Virus record (IMG/VR): IMGVR_UViG_3300010938_000080
Location: 1 to 39,201 of that record
Direction: 5' to 3' (one strand)
Length of the DNA: 39,201 nucleotides
DNA from: a virus
The translations under genes were made by a program, and so were the position numbers. The first letter of the stretch is position 1. Each line of letters begins with the position of its first letter. The notes below the pieces were generated by a model that had not been told where the DNA came from, made no database searches, and saw only the letters and a program-made list of their open reading frames with translations. This document shows, one piece after another, positions 25,751 to 33,062 of this stretch.

Positions 25751-27979
25751 CTAACTTACCTCCTTCCAATTTTTTCCTATCTTTGCTTCTACAGGAAACC
25801 TCTCCATTAGTTCAGGGCTTGAGGTTTCCATGATTTCTTTGAACCTTTCAAACCTTTTCTCGTCCATTTCTTCTTCACAAACCAGTTGGTCATGTGTATT
25901 TATTACAATATGGAACCCTTCTTCTTCGAGTCTAAAAGCCGCATTCCACACAACATCTATAGCTGTTCCTTGAACAGGAGCATTCATAGCTTGAGGAAGT
26001 CTTTCTGCATATCTTTTTCTACCATAAAAAGTTTCTACATATCCACGGTCTTCAAAAAACTTTGGAATAGTTTCTCTAAAATGTTTATGAAGGTTTGTGA
26101 ACCTTTTGAGCACAGCCATTTGCCACTTCTCAGCTATCTCTTTAGAAACCTGAAACTCTTGTGCAATATCTTTGGGACCTCTCCCATAAAAAGTTCCAAA
26201 CACTACAGCCTTTGCTCTTAGTCTGGCCTGAGTTTCTCCATAAAGTTCTGTAAGAGGATATACTTCATCAATCCACTCTCTTACTTCATTGTGAATATCT
26301 TTTCCGCTTTTTAAAATCTTTAACATTCCCTCGTCCTTAGCCAAGAGAGCTGCTATCCACACTTCCAAACTTTTATAGTCTCCTCCAAAGAACACTTTGC
26401 CTTCTTCAGGAATAAAGATATCTCTCATATGTTTAGGAACATTTTGAATATTTGGATTTTTGCATGCCCATCTTCCAGTTTCTGTGCCTGTGGGTTTCCA
26501 GTCTGGATGGACCCTTCCGTCTTCTCCAATTCTTTTATAAACTCCTTCACAATAAGTGCTTGCAAGTTTACTTAGCTCTCTGTAAGAGAGGAGTTGGTTT
26601 AAGGCTTGTTTTTCTGGAAACTCTCCTACACACTTACGAAGAATGTCTGTAAGAACTTCTTCATCTACACTTAACTGCTTTTTTCCTTTTCTTGCACTTA
26701 TAGGAATAGGAAAGTTAAGAGTCTCAAAGAGAAGTTTGGAGACTTGTTTAGGAGAAGAAATGTCTACACCATATTGCTGAGAGAACTGAGTTTCTAAAGT
26801 TTCGATTTGAGGAAGAAGCTGAGCATAATGAAGAGTTAAAACATCCTTATCAACTTTTATGCCTCTTATTTTCATTTTTATAGCTAACTCATCTTCTTTC
26901 AACATTCTTTGCATCAATTCTTTTTTTACATAAGGGAATTGCATAAGAGCACTTCTTAAGGTAACATCAGCATCTTTACAGTTAACTATAGATAGTTGAG
27001 TTGCATACATTTTTTCTGTTTTGTAAGGAGGAAAGTTGGTGTATAGAGTTCTTAAAAAGTTTAAGCGCTTTGGAAGAGAAGAGTCAATAAGATACATACC
27101 ATCAAGAGTATCCCATACAGAAGAAACATCTATGTTCCATTTAACCTTAATAAAGGTTTTATCAAACAAGCCATGATGGAAGATGAAGTTTTTGTGTTGA
27201 CTCAAAAAGGTTTGGATTTGAGAAAGATGATAGCGAAGGTATGACCCACCAAATTGATAAACTTTTCCAGGAGCAACACAAAAAGCTATGCCTATAATAT
27301 CATCCTTCAAAGGGTCTAAACCTCCTCCTCTTTCTTCATCTTCTTCTTCTTTTCTTTTTGTAGTTTCAATATCAACAGCTACAAGAGTTTCTGGGTCTAA
27401 AAAAGAGAAAGGCCACTCAGGGGGGTCAATAATATACTCAACTTCTTCATCTCCACTTTGTGGAATACAAACTTCTCCTTTAGCTTTTAAGAGGTCCCAG
27501 ACTACTACTTGGAACATGTTTCTATTCTGCATCAAATACCTTGGATGGTAGGTTATTAATACTTTTCCTATTTTAAGACCTCTCCAATCTGAGATAGGAT
27601 GCAAGTCTTTACCTGTAAGAGAAGTTGCAGCTGTTTCTCCTAAAGCTATAATAGTTTTAGGTTTGACTTTTTCAATCTCCTCTTCTAAAAAGGGCTTACA
27701 CGCTAAGATTTCATCTTCTTCAGGAGTCCTATTATTAGGAGGCCTACACTTAACTATATTTGTAATATATACATCTTTCCTAAAGAGACCTGCATGATAC
27801 AAAAGAGCATTTAAAATCCTTCCGGAACCTCCTACAAAAGGTTCTCCTTTTTCATCTTCTTCTTGACCAGGAGCTTCACCAACAAACATAAGGTCATTTG
27901 GGTAAGGACCTACTCCTAAGACAATATTCTTCCTATGAAGAGAGAGTCTGCATTTGTGGCAATCAAAGGATGTTTGCAT
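25751..27979 (-). CDS. Uracil-DNA glycosylase fused to family A DNA polymerase
   Basis: Residue numbers count from ATG 27979 (742 aa); a GTG at 28003 would add 8 residues. Residues 1-170 are a family 4-type uracil-DNA glycosylase: Fe-S ligands C7, C10, C78 and C94, motif GEAPGQEED (34-42) and HPRYL (145-149). Residues 195-345 are the 3'-5' exonuclease, with D203/E205 (AVDIET), D273 (HHGLFD) and D336/D338. The polymerase has motif A D534 (GGDYKSLE), motif B R586/K590/F594/Y598 (RLRAKAVVFGTFYG) and motif C HDQ (696-698). Motif C usually reads HDE; the catalytic Asp D697 is kept. It replicates the phage genome. UDG-polymerase fusions are known in some phages, for example SPO1. Confidence 0.9.
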   Translation of the reverse strand: MQTSFDCHKCRLSLHRKNIVLGVGPYPNDLMFVGEAPGQEEDEKGEPFVGGSGRILNALLYHAGLFRKDVYITNIVKCRPPNNRTPEEDEILACKPFLEEEIEKVKPKTIIALGETAATSLTGKDLHPISDWRGLKIGKVLITYHPRYLMQNRNMFQVVVWDLLKAKGEVCIPQSGDEEVEYIIDPPEWPFSFLDPETLVAVDIETTKRKEEEDEERGGGLDPLKDDIIGIAFCVAPGKVYQFGGSYLRYHLSQIQTFLSQHKNFIFHHGLFDKTFIKVKWNIDVSSVWDTLDGMYLIDSSLPKRLNFLRTLYTNFPPYKTEKMYATQLSIVNCKDADVTLRSALMQFPYVKKELMQRMLKEDELAIKMKIRGIKVDKDVLTLHYAQLLPQIETLETQFSQQYGVDISSPKQVSKLLFETLNFPIPISARKGKKQLSVDEEVLTDILRKCVGEFPEKQALNQLLSYRELSKLASTYCEGVYKRIGEDGRVHPDWKPTGTETGRWACKNPNIQNVPKHMRDIFIPEEGKVFFGGDYKSLEVWIAALLAKDEGMLKILKSGKDIHNEVREWIDEVYPLTELYGETQARLRAKAVVFGTFYGRGPKDIAQEFQVSKEIAEKWQMAVLKRFTNLHKHFRETIPKFFEDRGYVETFYGRKRYAERLPQAMNAPVQGTAIDVVWNAAFRLEEEGFHIVINTHDQLVCEEEMDEKRFERFKEIMETSSPELMERFPVEAKIGKNWKEVS

Positions 27980-28193
27980 AATAGGCCCTCTTAAGAATTT
28001 CACAATAATGGATAATTTTCTCCAAGTCTCTTATGGAGAGAGGCTTGTTAAGTTCTCTTCTGTTTCTAAAGGCATATTTCATAATATTGGCAAGAGCAAA
28101 GTCTCTTAACATATCTCCTGCCTCAAAAAGGTCTAAAGGTTCTACACCTTTTTTAGTTTTGTAAGCTTCATTTCCTTTTTCTTCTTTTTTCAT
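27963..28193 (-). CDS. DUF3310-like small protein (76 aa)
   Basis: The product has LFEAGDMLRDFALANIMKYAFRNRRELNKPLSIRDLEKIIHYCEIL, which matches the pattern of the phage DUF3310 family (a helix ending in NAIKYL-R, then a helix starting with DLxKAxxY). It overlaps the start of the UDG-polymerase gene by 17 bases. The family is common in phage replication regions with no proven role. Confidence 0.62.
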   Translation of the reverse strand: MKKEEKGNEAYKTKKGVEPLDLFEAGDMLRDFALANIMKYAFRNRRELNKPLSIRDLEKIIHYCEILKRAYYANIL

Positions 28194-28774
28194 GTTTTTC
28201 CTCCTTTCCCATGAACTAAAGACATAAACTCATTTCTTGCATCCCCTTGTTCTAAGAAGACGCCTTTCAGGCAAGTAGTTACTATAGTAGCTGGGCTTGT
28301 TACACCTCTTGCCCTTAAGCAAAGATGTTCCCCAACAACATGGACTGCAACTCCTTTAGGCTTTAAAGCTTCCCAAAGACCAGATGCAATGGAGTCTGTT
28401 ACTTCCTCTTGTAACATTAAGCCTCTACAAAAGTAGTCTGCTATTCTTGCCAATTTGCTTAGTCCAACAAGTAGACCATTTGGAATGTAGGCTACATCAA
28501 TAGTTAGTTCCACCCTTTCAAGGTGATGGGGACATCTTGTCCATGACTTATGACCTAACATAGTAACCATAGAAGTGTAGTTTGAGGGGAAGACTTTAAA
28601 GAGATTTTTTTCAGCTTTTCCTTTATCTAATTCTTTAATAAGGATTTTTGCTACTCTTTTAGGGGTCTCTTTAAGGTCTTCATTTTTTAAGTCATAGTTG
28701 AGAGTTTGAAGAATTTCTTTAACAGATTTTGTGATAAGTGTAAGCTTTTTTTGTTTAGTCTTGGAGTATGGCAT
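28190..28774 (-). CDS. folE: GTP cyclohydrolase I (FolE)
   Basis: FolE makes dihydroneopterin triphosphate from GTP and feeds QueD. The 194-residue length is normal. Zinc ligands C81 and H84 (RCPHHL, where most homologues have CEHH) and C152 (EHLCLRARGV) are intact. VAYIPNGLLVGLSKLARIADYF and LQEEVTDSIASGLWEAL are the well-known core of the enzyme. It overlaps queD by 20 bases, with an AAGGAGG signal before the ATG, so both are made together. Confidence 0.93.
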   Translation of the reverse strand: MPYSKTKQKKLTLITKSVKEILQTLNYDLKNEDLKETPKRVAKILIKELDKGKAEKNLFKVFPSNYTSMVTMLGHKSWTRCPHHLERVELTIDVAYIPNGLLVGLSKLARIADYFCRGLMLQEEVTDSIASGLWEALKPKGVAVHVVGEHLCLRARGVTSPATIVTTCLKGVFLEQGDARNEFMSLVHGKGGKT

Positions 28775-29111
28775 ATCCTCCTTCTCCTTCTCTTAATTGA
28801 AGAGTAAGTTTGAAAGAAGAAAGAAGTTTGGAATTAGAAAGGGCTTTTCTTATCCATAACAAAATGTTTTCACAAGTAGGTTTATAAATGAAAGTGTTTA
28901 GACTGTTATGGTCTAAAAGACGAATAGCCTCTTCTACTTCCTTAGCAAGAACCGCAAAGTCAAGAACCATACCAGTGTCCTCATTAAGTTCTCCTTCTAC
29001 TTCTACTGTAAGGGTCCAAGTGTGACCGTGCATCCATCTGCATTTTCCTTTGTAATCTGGAAGATAATGTGCTGAGTCGAACTTAAAACATTTGCCTATT
29101 TTCATTTTCAT
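28755..29111 (-). CDS. queD: 6-carboxytetrahydropterin synthase (QueD)
   Basis: This 118-residue member of the PTPS family converts dihydroneopterin triphosphate to 6-carboxytetrahydropterin, the second step to preQ0. Zinc ligands are H15 (FDSAHYLPDY), H28 and H30 (CRWMHGH). The catalytic C24 lies four residues before HGH as in QueD. LLDHNSLN and PTCEN (78-82) are the other active-site motifs. The start is ATG 29111 after TTAAGGAGG. A second ATG lies two codons later. The leader before it contains a hairpin that could mask the ribosome binding site. Confidence 0.92.
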   Translation of the reverse strand: MKMKIGKCFKFDSAHYLPDYKGKCRWMHGHTWTLTVEVEGELNEDTGMVLDFAVLAKEVEEAIRLLDHNSLNTFIYKPTCENILLWIRKALSNSKLLSSFKLTLQLREGEGGYAILQD

Positions 29112-29129
29112 TTTTCCTCCTTAAGAAGG

Positions 29130-29187
29130 AAGGTGAGCAGGAACCTTTGTGGGAGGGTGAAAGGAGGTAGGAGTTCCCACTCACCTT
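29130..29187 (-). promoter_or_regulatory. Hairpin in the queD leader
   Basis: Bases 29130-29144 pair with 29173-29187 (13 of 15 positions match) around a 28-base loop, in the gap between the DUF669-like gene and queD. On the transcribed strand the loop contains CCTCCTT, which is complementary to the AAGGAGG ribosome binding site of queD, so alternative pairing could hide or free that site. It does not match a preQ1 riboswitch consensus that I know. A translational control element is inferred. Confidence 0.4.
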
Positions 29188-29195
29188 TGTTGGGT

Positions 29196-29600
29196 TTATA
29201 CTGCTCGTCTTACTTCTCTAACCTCTGACCTCTTTCTTCCATCAGGTCCTGTCCCTTCTTGTATCCTAACAAGAACTTCACCTTGAAGAAGATGAGAAGT
29301 TAAAAGGTTGATAAGCTCATCAACCTCATATTCACCTTCTGGAATGTCCTTCCCATGAACAGCCCTAAAGAAAGAGTTTGACCACCAAAGACTTTCTTCT
29401 GTCATGGTTAGATTGGTAAAGACTTTCCTTCCTACTGTAGAGACATTTGGGTCAGGGCTTTCAGTTAAAAGAGTTAACTCTAAGCCAATAAGAGGGTGCC
29501 CTTTTTCTGAAGTCCTAACCTTGTAACCTGTTATGCTTGCCCTGTATACTCCATCTGGAATTGGAGAATACCCAAGGTCCTTTGGAACAGCAATTTTCAT
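29196..29600 (-). CDS. DUF669-like single-strand-binding-type protein (134 aa)
   Basis: The 134-residue product begins MKIAVPKDLGYSPIPDGVYRASITGYKVRTSEKGHPLIGLELTL. That is the pattern of the phage DUF669 family, in which a beta strand is followed by a small charged loop. It continues with WWSNSFFRAVHGKDIPEGEYEVDELINLL, ending in GPDGRKRSEVREVRRAV. Proteins of this sort often lie between a Sak4-like ATPase and a polymerase and probably bind single-stranded DNA. Its start is preceded by AAGGAGG (GAAAGGAGGTGAAAAATT). Confidence 0.6.
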   Translation of the reverse strand: MKIAVPKDLGYSPIPDGVYRASITGYKVRTSEKGHPLIGLELTLLTESPDPNVSTVGRKVFTNLTMTEESLWWSNSFFRAVHGKDIPEGEYEVDELINLLTSHLLQGEVLVRIQEGTGPDGRKRSEVREVRRAV

Positions 29601-29620
29601 AATTTTTCACCTCCTTTCTT

Positions 29621-29794
29621 TTAAAGATTATGGTGCATAATGAGGAGTCTTCTCTCCTCTCTTCTCAAAGTGTCTAACTCTTGCTCCTTTTTGAGAATCT
29701 CAGAAGCAAGGTGTTCAAGAATTTGTGCAGATGCATATTTGGCATCCCTTCTAACTTTGAGAAGTCTTTCCATTTCTTTCCTCTCTTTAAACAT
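29621..29794 (-). CDS. Small coiled-coil protein (57 aa)
   Basis: The start chosen is ATG 29794, which has AAAGGAGGTGA before it. An ATG further upstream at 29860 lies inside the Sak4-like gene and is not needed. The product is a single long helix rich in Arg, Glu and Leu (KEMERLLKVRRDAKYASAQILEHLASEILKKEQELDTLRREERRLL). Function unknown; probably accessory to recombination genes on either side. Confidence 0.55.
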   Translation of the reverse strand: MFKERKEMERLLKVRRDAKYASAQILEHLASEILKKEQELDTLRREERRLLIMHHNL

Positions 29795-29798
29795 AAAC

Positions 29799-30518
29799 TC
29801 ACCTCCTTTCTTCTTTAGAATGGAGAAGAGGGTCAAAAACATGGATATCTGTCTCAACATCCTTTGGAAGAAGACCAGACCTATCCTTTCCTATCCATAC
29901 TTCATCAGGAGTAAAGGAGATTCTGTAAACGACAGTCTTTTTCATATTACTATCATATCCTGCTCTTGCATATAACCTCCCTACAACATCACAAGCTTGA
30001 GGGAGTTCTATAGCTAATTTCCCTGGAAGGTTTGGTCCTCCATATATCCTTCCAACGACTTCATCCTTTGTAATACTTTCTGTAGCAGTAAAGATAATGT
30101 GACAGTTTTCTATTTCTCCTATACCCATAACCAAGCTTCTAACTCTTTGAGCATTGAGATTCCAATCATCGAATCTTGGAACTTCTTTTCCTACTACAGT
30201 AAGTATGTCATCCATAACCCATCTTTGCAAATAGGATAGAGAATCAACAACAAGAGTTTTGAATTCTTGACCTGCAAGTTTTCTAAGTTCTGGAAGAAGA
30301 TTAACCATTTGTTTGTAAGAGTTGACTCTAATGACTTTAGGAGAAAATTTGAGAGCACTTAGTGCACCTCCTTCTTTTCCTGGGTCACATGCAAGAATTA
30401 GAGGGTCTGGAAACTGAGCACTTAAATAAGTCTTACCTACTCCAGATGCCCCATAAAAGAGAAATATCCAATATCTTTCCTCTTCCTTAGAGAGGACTTT
30501 CCATGGTTTGGATTCCAT
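29799..30518 (-). CDS. Sak4-like RecA-fold ATPase (recombinase)
   Basis: This 239-residue protein has a Walker A motif GASGVGKT (23-30) and a Walker B-like TLVVDSL with D92. The next region has a QRWVMDDI helix and NLNAQRVRSLVMGI. The overall pattern is that of the AAA_24/Sak4 family of phage single-strand annealing or recombination ATPases (Rad51-like core, no extra domains). It lies between a Cas4-like nuclease and a DUF669-like protein, the usual recombination set. AAAGGAGGTG precedes the ATG. Confidence 0.75.
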   Translation of the reverse strand: MESKPWKVLSKEEERYWIFLFYGASGVGKTYLSAQFPDPLILACDPGKEGGALSALKFSPKVIRVNSYKQMVNLLPELRKLAGQEFKTLVVDSLSYLQRWVMDDILTVVGKEVPRFDDWNLNAQRVRSLVMGIGEIENCHIIFTATESITKDEVVGRIYGGPNLPGKLAIELPQACDVVGRLYARAGYDSNMKKTVVYRISFTPDEVWIGKDRSGLLPKDVETDIHVFDPLLHSKEERR

Positions 30519-30536
30519 TTTTCACCTCCTTTCTTT

Positions 30537-30620
30537 TTATTCATGTATATCAAACCAGAGAATGTAACATACATATGCAACTAAAGCAAAAGCTATAATA
30601 TGTAAAATAGTGTTTGTCAT
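30537..30620 (-). CDS. Tiny membrane peptide (27 aa)
   Basis: A 27-codon frame has a perfect AAGGAGGAG ribosome binding site, 4-6 bases before ATG 30620. The product is one hydrophobic helix (ILHIIAFALVAYVCYILWF) with a charged C-terminus. It lies in the 120-base gap between the Cas4-like and Sak4-like genes, which is otherwise unexplained. It could be a membrane-localised regulator. Function unknown. Confidence 0.6.
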   Translation of the reverse strand: MTNTILHIIAFALVAYVCYILWFDIHE

Positions 30621-30637
30621 GTCTCCTCCTTTTCCTT

Positions 30638-31468
30638 TTAAAGGAATAAGTGTTCATCTGGGTCTTTTTGTATATACCAAGAATTCTTCACCTCTTCTTC
30701 ATACTCTTTTTTAGGAGAAAGAGAATAACAAAGAGGAGTATAGATACATTCCTTTCCCCAAGAGAAACAATTGGTAAGATTTCTTACAAAGAAGTTGTTA
30801 TGCATGATAAAAGCAAGAAATGAGCAAGCTTCTTTTACAAATTTTTCTGCAAGAGTAAGTCTTTCAAGTGAAAGAGGAATCTCTTCTACATACAAATTAG
30901 GTATCTTAGTCTTCGTAAGAATAAAAGCCACAACTCCTTCAGGTTTTTCATTAGTTTGTTTCATGTAAGTTAAAGCATATACAGCTGTTTGTAAGTCTCT
31001 GTGGAAGAGAGTCTGTAAAGAAGGTCCATAGCCACTTGTAGTTTTGGTCTCTCCAATCCATAATTCTTTGTCCTTCTTTAAGAGAATATCAACTTTACTA
31101 TACCAAACATATTCTTCTCTCATTAAGTTTAATGGAGAAAAGGAGTATAGTTGTTCTGTTCCTACAACCTCATAAGTATTTGGGAAGTTGGTGTTAAGTG
31201 TAGAAGCTAAGGAAGATACTAAAGTCTTTTCCTCTTCATTTGGGAGACTGTCTATAGCCTCTTCTACACCAGGAACAAGATAATGGTTGGTTTGATACAT
31301 TTCATTTTCTTTCCTCTTAGGAAGAAGAAGTTGCTGAACTTTGTGCAAAGCTCTTCCTACTCTTAAATAAGATGGTTCTTCTTTAGGAGCAAGAAAATCT
31401 ATGTATTTATACTTGAATAGTCTTGGACATTTATATAAATCATTAACCTTACTTAGATAGAGTTTCAT
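30638..31468 (-). CDS. Cas4/RecB-like exonuclease with Fe-S cluster
   Basis: This 276-residue protein has the PD-(D/E)XK nuclease layout: GRALHK (H42), DILL (D127), GETKT (E140, K142) and DLQTAVYALTY (Q160, Y164). C14 near the N-terminus, with C234, C241 and C247 at the end, can ligate an iron-sulphur cluster as in Cas4 and AddB-type nucleases. Standing next to a Sak4-like ATPase it is likely to process DNA ends for recombination or replication. It is not linked to a CRISPR array; none is visible in the window. Confidence 0.8.
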   Translation of the reverse strand: MKLYLSKVNDLYKCPRLFKYKYIDFLAPKEEPSYLRVGRALHKVQQLLLPKRKENEMYQTNHYLVPGVEEAIDSLPNEEEKTLVSSLASTLNTNFPNTYEVVGTEQLYSFSPLNLMREEYVWYSKVDILLKKDKELWIGETKTTSGYGPSLQTLFHRDLQTAVYALTYMKQTNEKPEGVVAFILTKTKIPNLYVEEIPLSLERLTLAEKFVKEACSFLAFIMHNNFFVRNLTNCFSWGKECIYTPLCYSLSPKKEYEEEVKNSWYIQKDPDEHLFL

Positions 31469-31658
31469 TGTATGCTTTTACCTCCTCATCTGTCCAAATT
31501 TTCAAATGGAACTCTTCCTCTAACCAACTCTTTACAAGAGTATGATTAGGATGATTTACATCTTTAGCAATAGCAAACAATACCTTTCTAATAAGGGAAG
31601 AGTTGTTAAACAAGTTTCTTGTCAATTTAACTCCTTTTATTTTTATGTCTTCTTTCAT
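31449..31658 (-). CDS. Small unknown protein (69 aa)
   Basis: This 69-residue protein overlaps the Cas4-like gene by 20 bases and the 38-residue gene upstream by 32 bases. Sequence IKIKGVKLTRNLFNNSSLIRKVLFAIAKDVNHPNHTLVKSWLEEEF suggests a small helical fold, perhaps DNA-binding. The ribosome binding site is weak (TTAGAAAAAAAG). No family is recognised. Confidence 0.55.
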   Translation of the reverse strand: MKEDIKIKGVKLTRNLFNNSSLIRKVLFAIAKDVNHPNHTLVKSWLEEEFHLKIWTDEEVKAYNETLSK

Positions 31659-31743
31659 CTTTTTTTCTAAAAACTCTAAAGAGTAAACTCAAAGCACAAA
31701 AAGGAAGAAAAAGAGTGAGAATGGTAAGAACCGTGGCCTTCAT
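31627..31743 (-). CDS. Small membrane protein (38 aa)
   Basis: A 38-codon frame starts at ATG 31743, overlapping the preceding TGA (ATGA), with AAGGAG seven bases upstream. The first 25 residues are hydrophobic (MKATVLTILTLFLPFCALSLLF) and the C-terminus is strongly basic (RKKDERRHKNKRS), which would face the cytoplasm. Function unknown. Confidence 0.55.
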   Translation of the reverse strand: MKATVLTILTLFLPFCALSLLFRVFRKKDERRHKNKRS

Positions 31744-32048
31744 TTTATTTCTCCTTCTTTAGGGTTTAAAAACCAAACCTCAAAAGGAGGAGCTGTTTTA
31801 AGAAGAAGAATTGTTTTTCCTTTTTCGTCTACAGCTTGATACTTTGTATAATACTTTCCTTCTTTTACAAAGAAACTTTCTTTGACTTCAGGATAGTTTT
31901 CTTTAATAGGAATAAACAAACCTTTTAAATCTTTATCCTCATTGGGGGATTCATGATACATTCTCCAAGCATATCCAAGAATTAATCCTACAAGAAAGAG
32001 TAAGACAAAAATAACAACTTGTTCATAAAAGTCTAATTCTTTGTGCAT
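31740..32048 (-). CDS. Single-pass membrane protein (102 aa)
   Basis: The 102-residue product has a short N-terminus, a clear transmembrane helix at about 9-28 (EQVVIFVLLFLVGLILGYAW), and a soluble C-terminal domain rich in Lys and Glu with alternating strands (YTKYQAVDEKGKTILLLKTAPPFEVWFLN). It overlaps the upstream gene by 1 base. Function unknown; an early membrane-acting host modulator is possible. Confidence 0.6.
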   Translation of the reverse strand: MHKELDFYEQVVIFVLLFLVGLILGYAWRMYHESPNEDKDLKGLFIPIKENYPEVKESFFVKEGKYYTKYQAVDEKGKTILLLKTAPPFEVWFLNPKEGEIK

Positions 32049-32335
32049 TATTCCTCCCCTATTAGCTTAGTTAAAGAAATACCCATTCCTGTCTTCTTGA
32101 GGTGACTTGGAAGTATTTTTCTGCCTCCAATTACAACCAACTTTTCTACCCATAACGACCCCTTTTTATTGATTGATACTCTTATTGTTGTTACATCTTT
32201 TTGAATCATTACCTCATTAGGGTCTTTAAACCAGATGCTTCCGATAAACCTGTCTCCATCCTTATACTCTACATACACCTCCAAACCCCAATATTCTGTT
32301 TCATCACCCTTTGTAATTATTCCATATACTTTCAT
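32048..32335 (-). CDS. Small paralogous protein, copy C (95 aa)
   Basis: This protein belongs to a three-member family in this window (others at 33765 and 34456). Shared features are an opening VYGI/VYGVV, GLEVY, FIGSIWFKDPNEV, IRV and then LWVEKLVV followed by KILPSHLKKTG. It is a compact beta-rich fold of about 95 residues. Copy C is the most divergent. AGGAG precedes ATG 32335. The family is not known to me. Confidence 0.65.
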   Translation of the reverse strand: MKVYGIITKGDETEYWGLEVYVEYKDGDRFIGSIWFKDPNEVMIQKDVTTIRVSINKKGSLWVEKLVVIGGRKILPSHLKKTGMGISLTKLIGEE

Positions 32336-32356
32336 TTTATTTTTCTCCTAATTTGA

Positions 32357-32388
32357 AGAGGAGAGACACTTTTATGTATCTCTCCTCT
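32357..32388 (-). terminator. Stem-loop between two early genes
   Basis: A perfect 10-base inverted repeat (32357-32366 and 32379-32388, extendable by one A-T pair) surrounds a 12-base loop. On the transcribed strand it follows the gene at 32412-32660 and lies just ahead of the ribosome binding site of the next gene. No T-run follows, so it is a weak terminator or an mRNA processing or stability element rather than a standard terminator. Confidence 0.4.
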
Positions 32389-32411
32389 TATGTCTTTACA
32401 CAAAAACAGTC

Positions 32412-32660
32412 CTAACCTCCATACATCTTCTTGTAGAGAGCATCTACTTCACTATCCGAAACTGTGATTCCAGCAGCTCTTGCCTTTTGGAGCATGAGGA
32501 TGTCTCTCAGCCTTCTCTTCCTCGAGTTGACTTGCTGAGCAGCTTTATGCTTTGGGTCATTCTTCATCTTTTCTCTATATTCCTTTTCTCTTTCCAGTCT
32601 CTTTAAAGCTCTTTCCAACTGCTCTTGTGTAACTCCTTTAGGAATCTTCAGCTCTGCCAT
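32412..32660 (-). CDS. Small helical protein with YGG-ending C-terminus (82 aa)
   Basis: An 82-residue, almost wholly helical and basic protein with AELKIPKGVTQEQLERALKRLEREKEYREK at the start. The end, LQKARAAGITVSDSEVDALYKKMYGG, is matched by the C-terminus of the 67-residue protein at 35184 (IKKARQKGIDVSDKEVEEEYRKRYGGK). AAAGGAGGTG precedes the ATG. Function unknown. Confidence 0.6.
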   Translation of the reverse strand: MAELKIPKGVTQEQLERALKRLEREKEYREKMKNDPKHKAAQQVNSRKRRLRDILMLQKARAAGITVSDSEVDALYKKMYGG

Positions 32661-32666
32661 TTCTTG

Positions 32667-33062
32667 TCACCTCCTTTCTTTTCTTTCTTCTTCAAAAGAA
32701 GAAAGAAGAAGTTTAATGAGACCTTTTATTTCTAAAAGAAGCCTCTTAATATCTTTTAACTCCTGTCCAAAAGATGTAAAGTTTTTTTGCTTTAGAGAAA
32801 GTTCCAACTCCTTAAGCCTCAACCTTCTTTCTTTAAGGTTAAGAGATTCTTCTCCTGTAATCCTTTCCTTAAGAAGTTTTTTTGCAATATATTTAGGATT
32901 GTTTCTATGAGAGAAGAGAGCTTGAAAGTCTCTTCTTTCCTCTAACCTATCTAAAGTTACTCCTTCAGGAAGTTGATTTGTTTCTATAATTTCTTCAAGT
33001 TCATGAAGAGTAAGGTCTAAAATGGATTTCTTTTTTTCTTTTTCTTCTTCAAAATTTTTCAT
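32667..33062 (-). CDS. Charged helical protein of unknown function (131 aa)
   Basis: This 131-residue protein is rich in Glu, Lys, Arg and Leu, with predicted long helices (SLNLKERRLRLKELELSLKQK; RLLLEIKGLIKLLLSSF). The N-terminal part is STLDLTLHELEEIIETNQLPEGVTL-like and may be a small folded unit. It follows the AT-rich gap 33063-33224. No family is recognised. Coiled-coil or DNA-binding roles are possible. Confidence 0.55.
   Translation of the reverse strand: MKNFEEEKEKKKSILDLTLHELEEIIETNQLPEGVTLDRLEERRDFQALFSHRNNPKYIAKKLLKERITGEESLNLKERRLRLKELELSLKQKNFTSFGQELKDIKRLLLEIKGLIKLLLSSFEEERKERR

Noticed and set aside
29130-29187. A preQ1 riboswitch before queD
   Set aside because: The stem-loop lacks the short stem and A-rich tail of the class I preQ1 consensus; only a generic hairpin is supported.
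30638-31468. Cas4-like gene as part of a CRISPR system
   Set aside because: No repeat array, Cas1 or Cas2 is visible and the neighbours are phage recombination genes.
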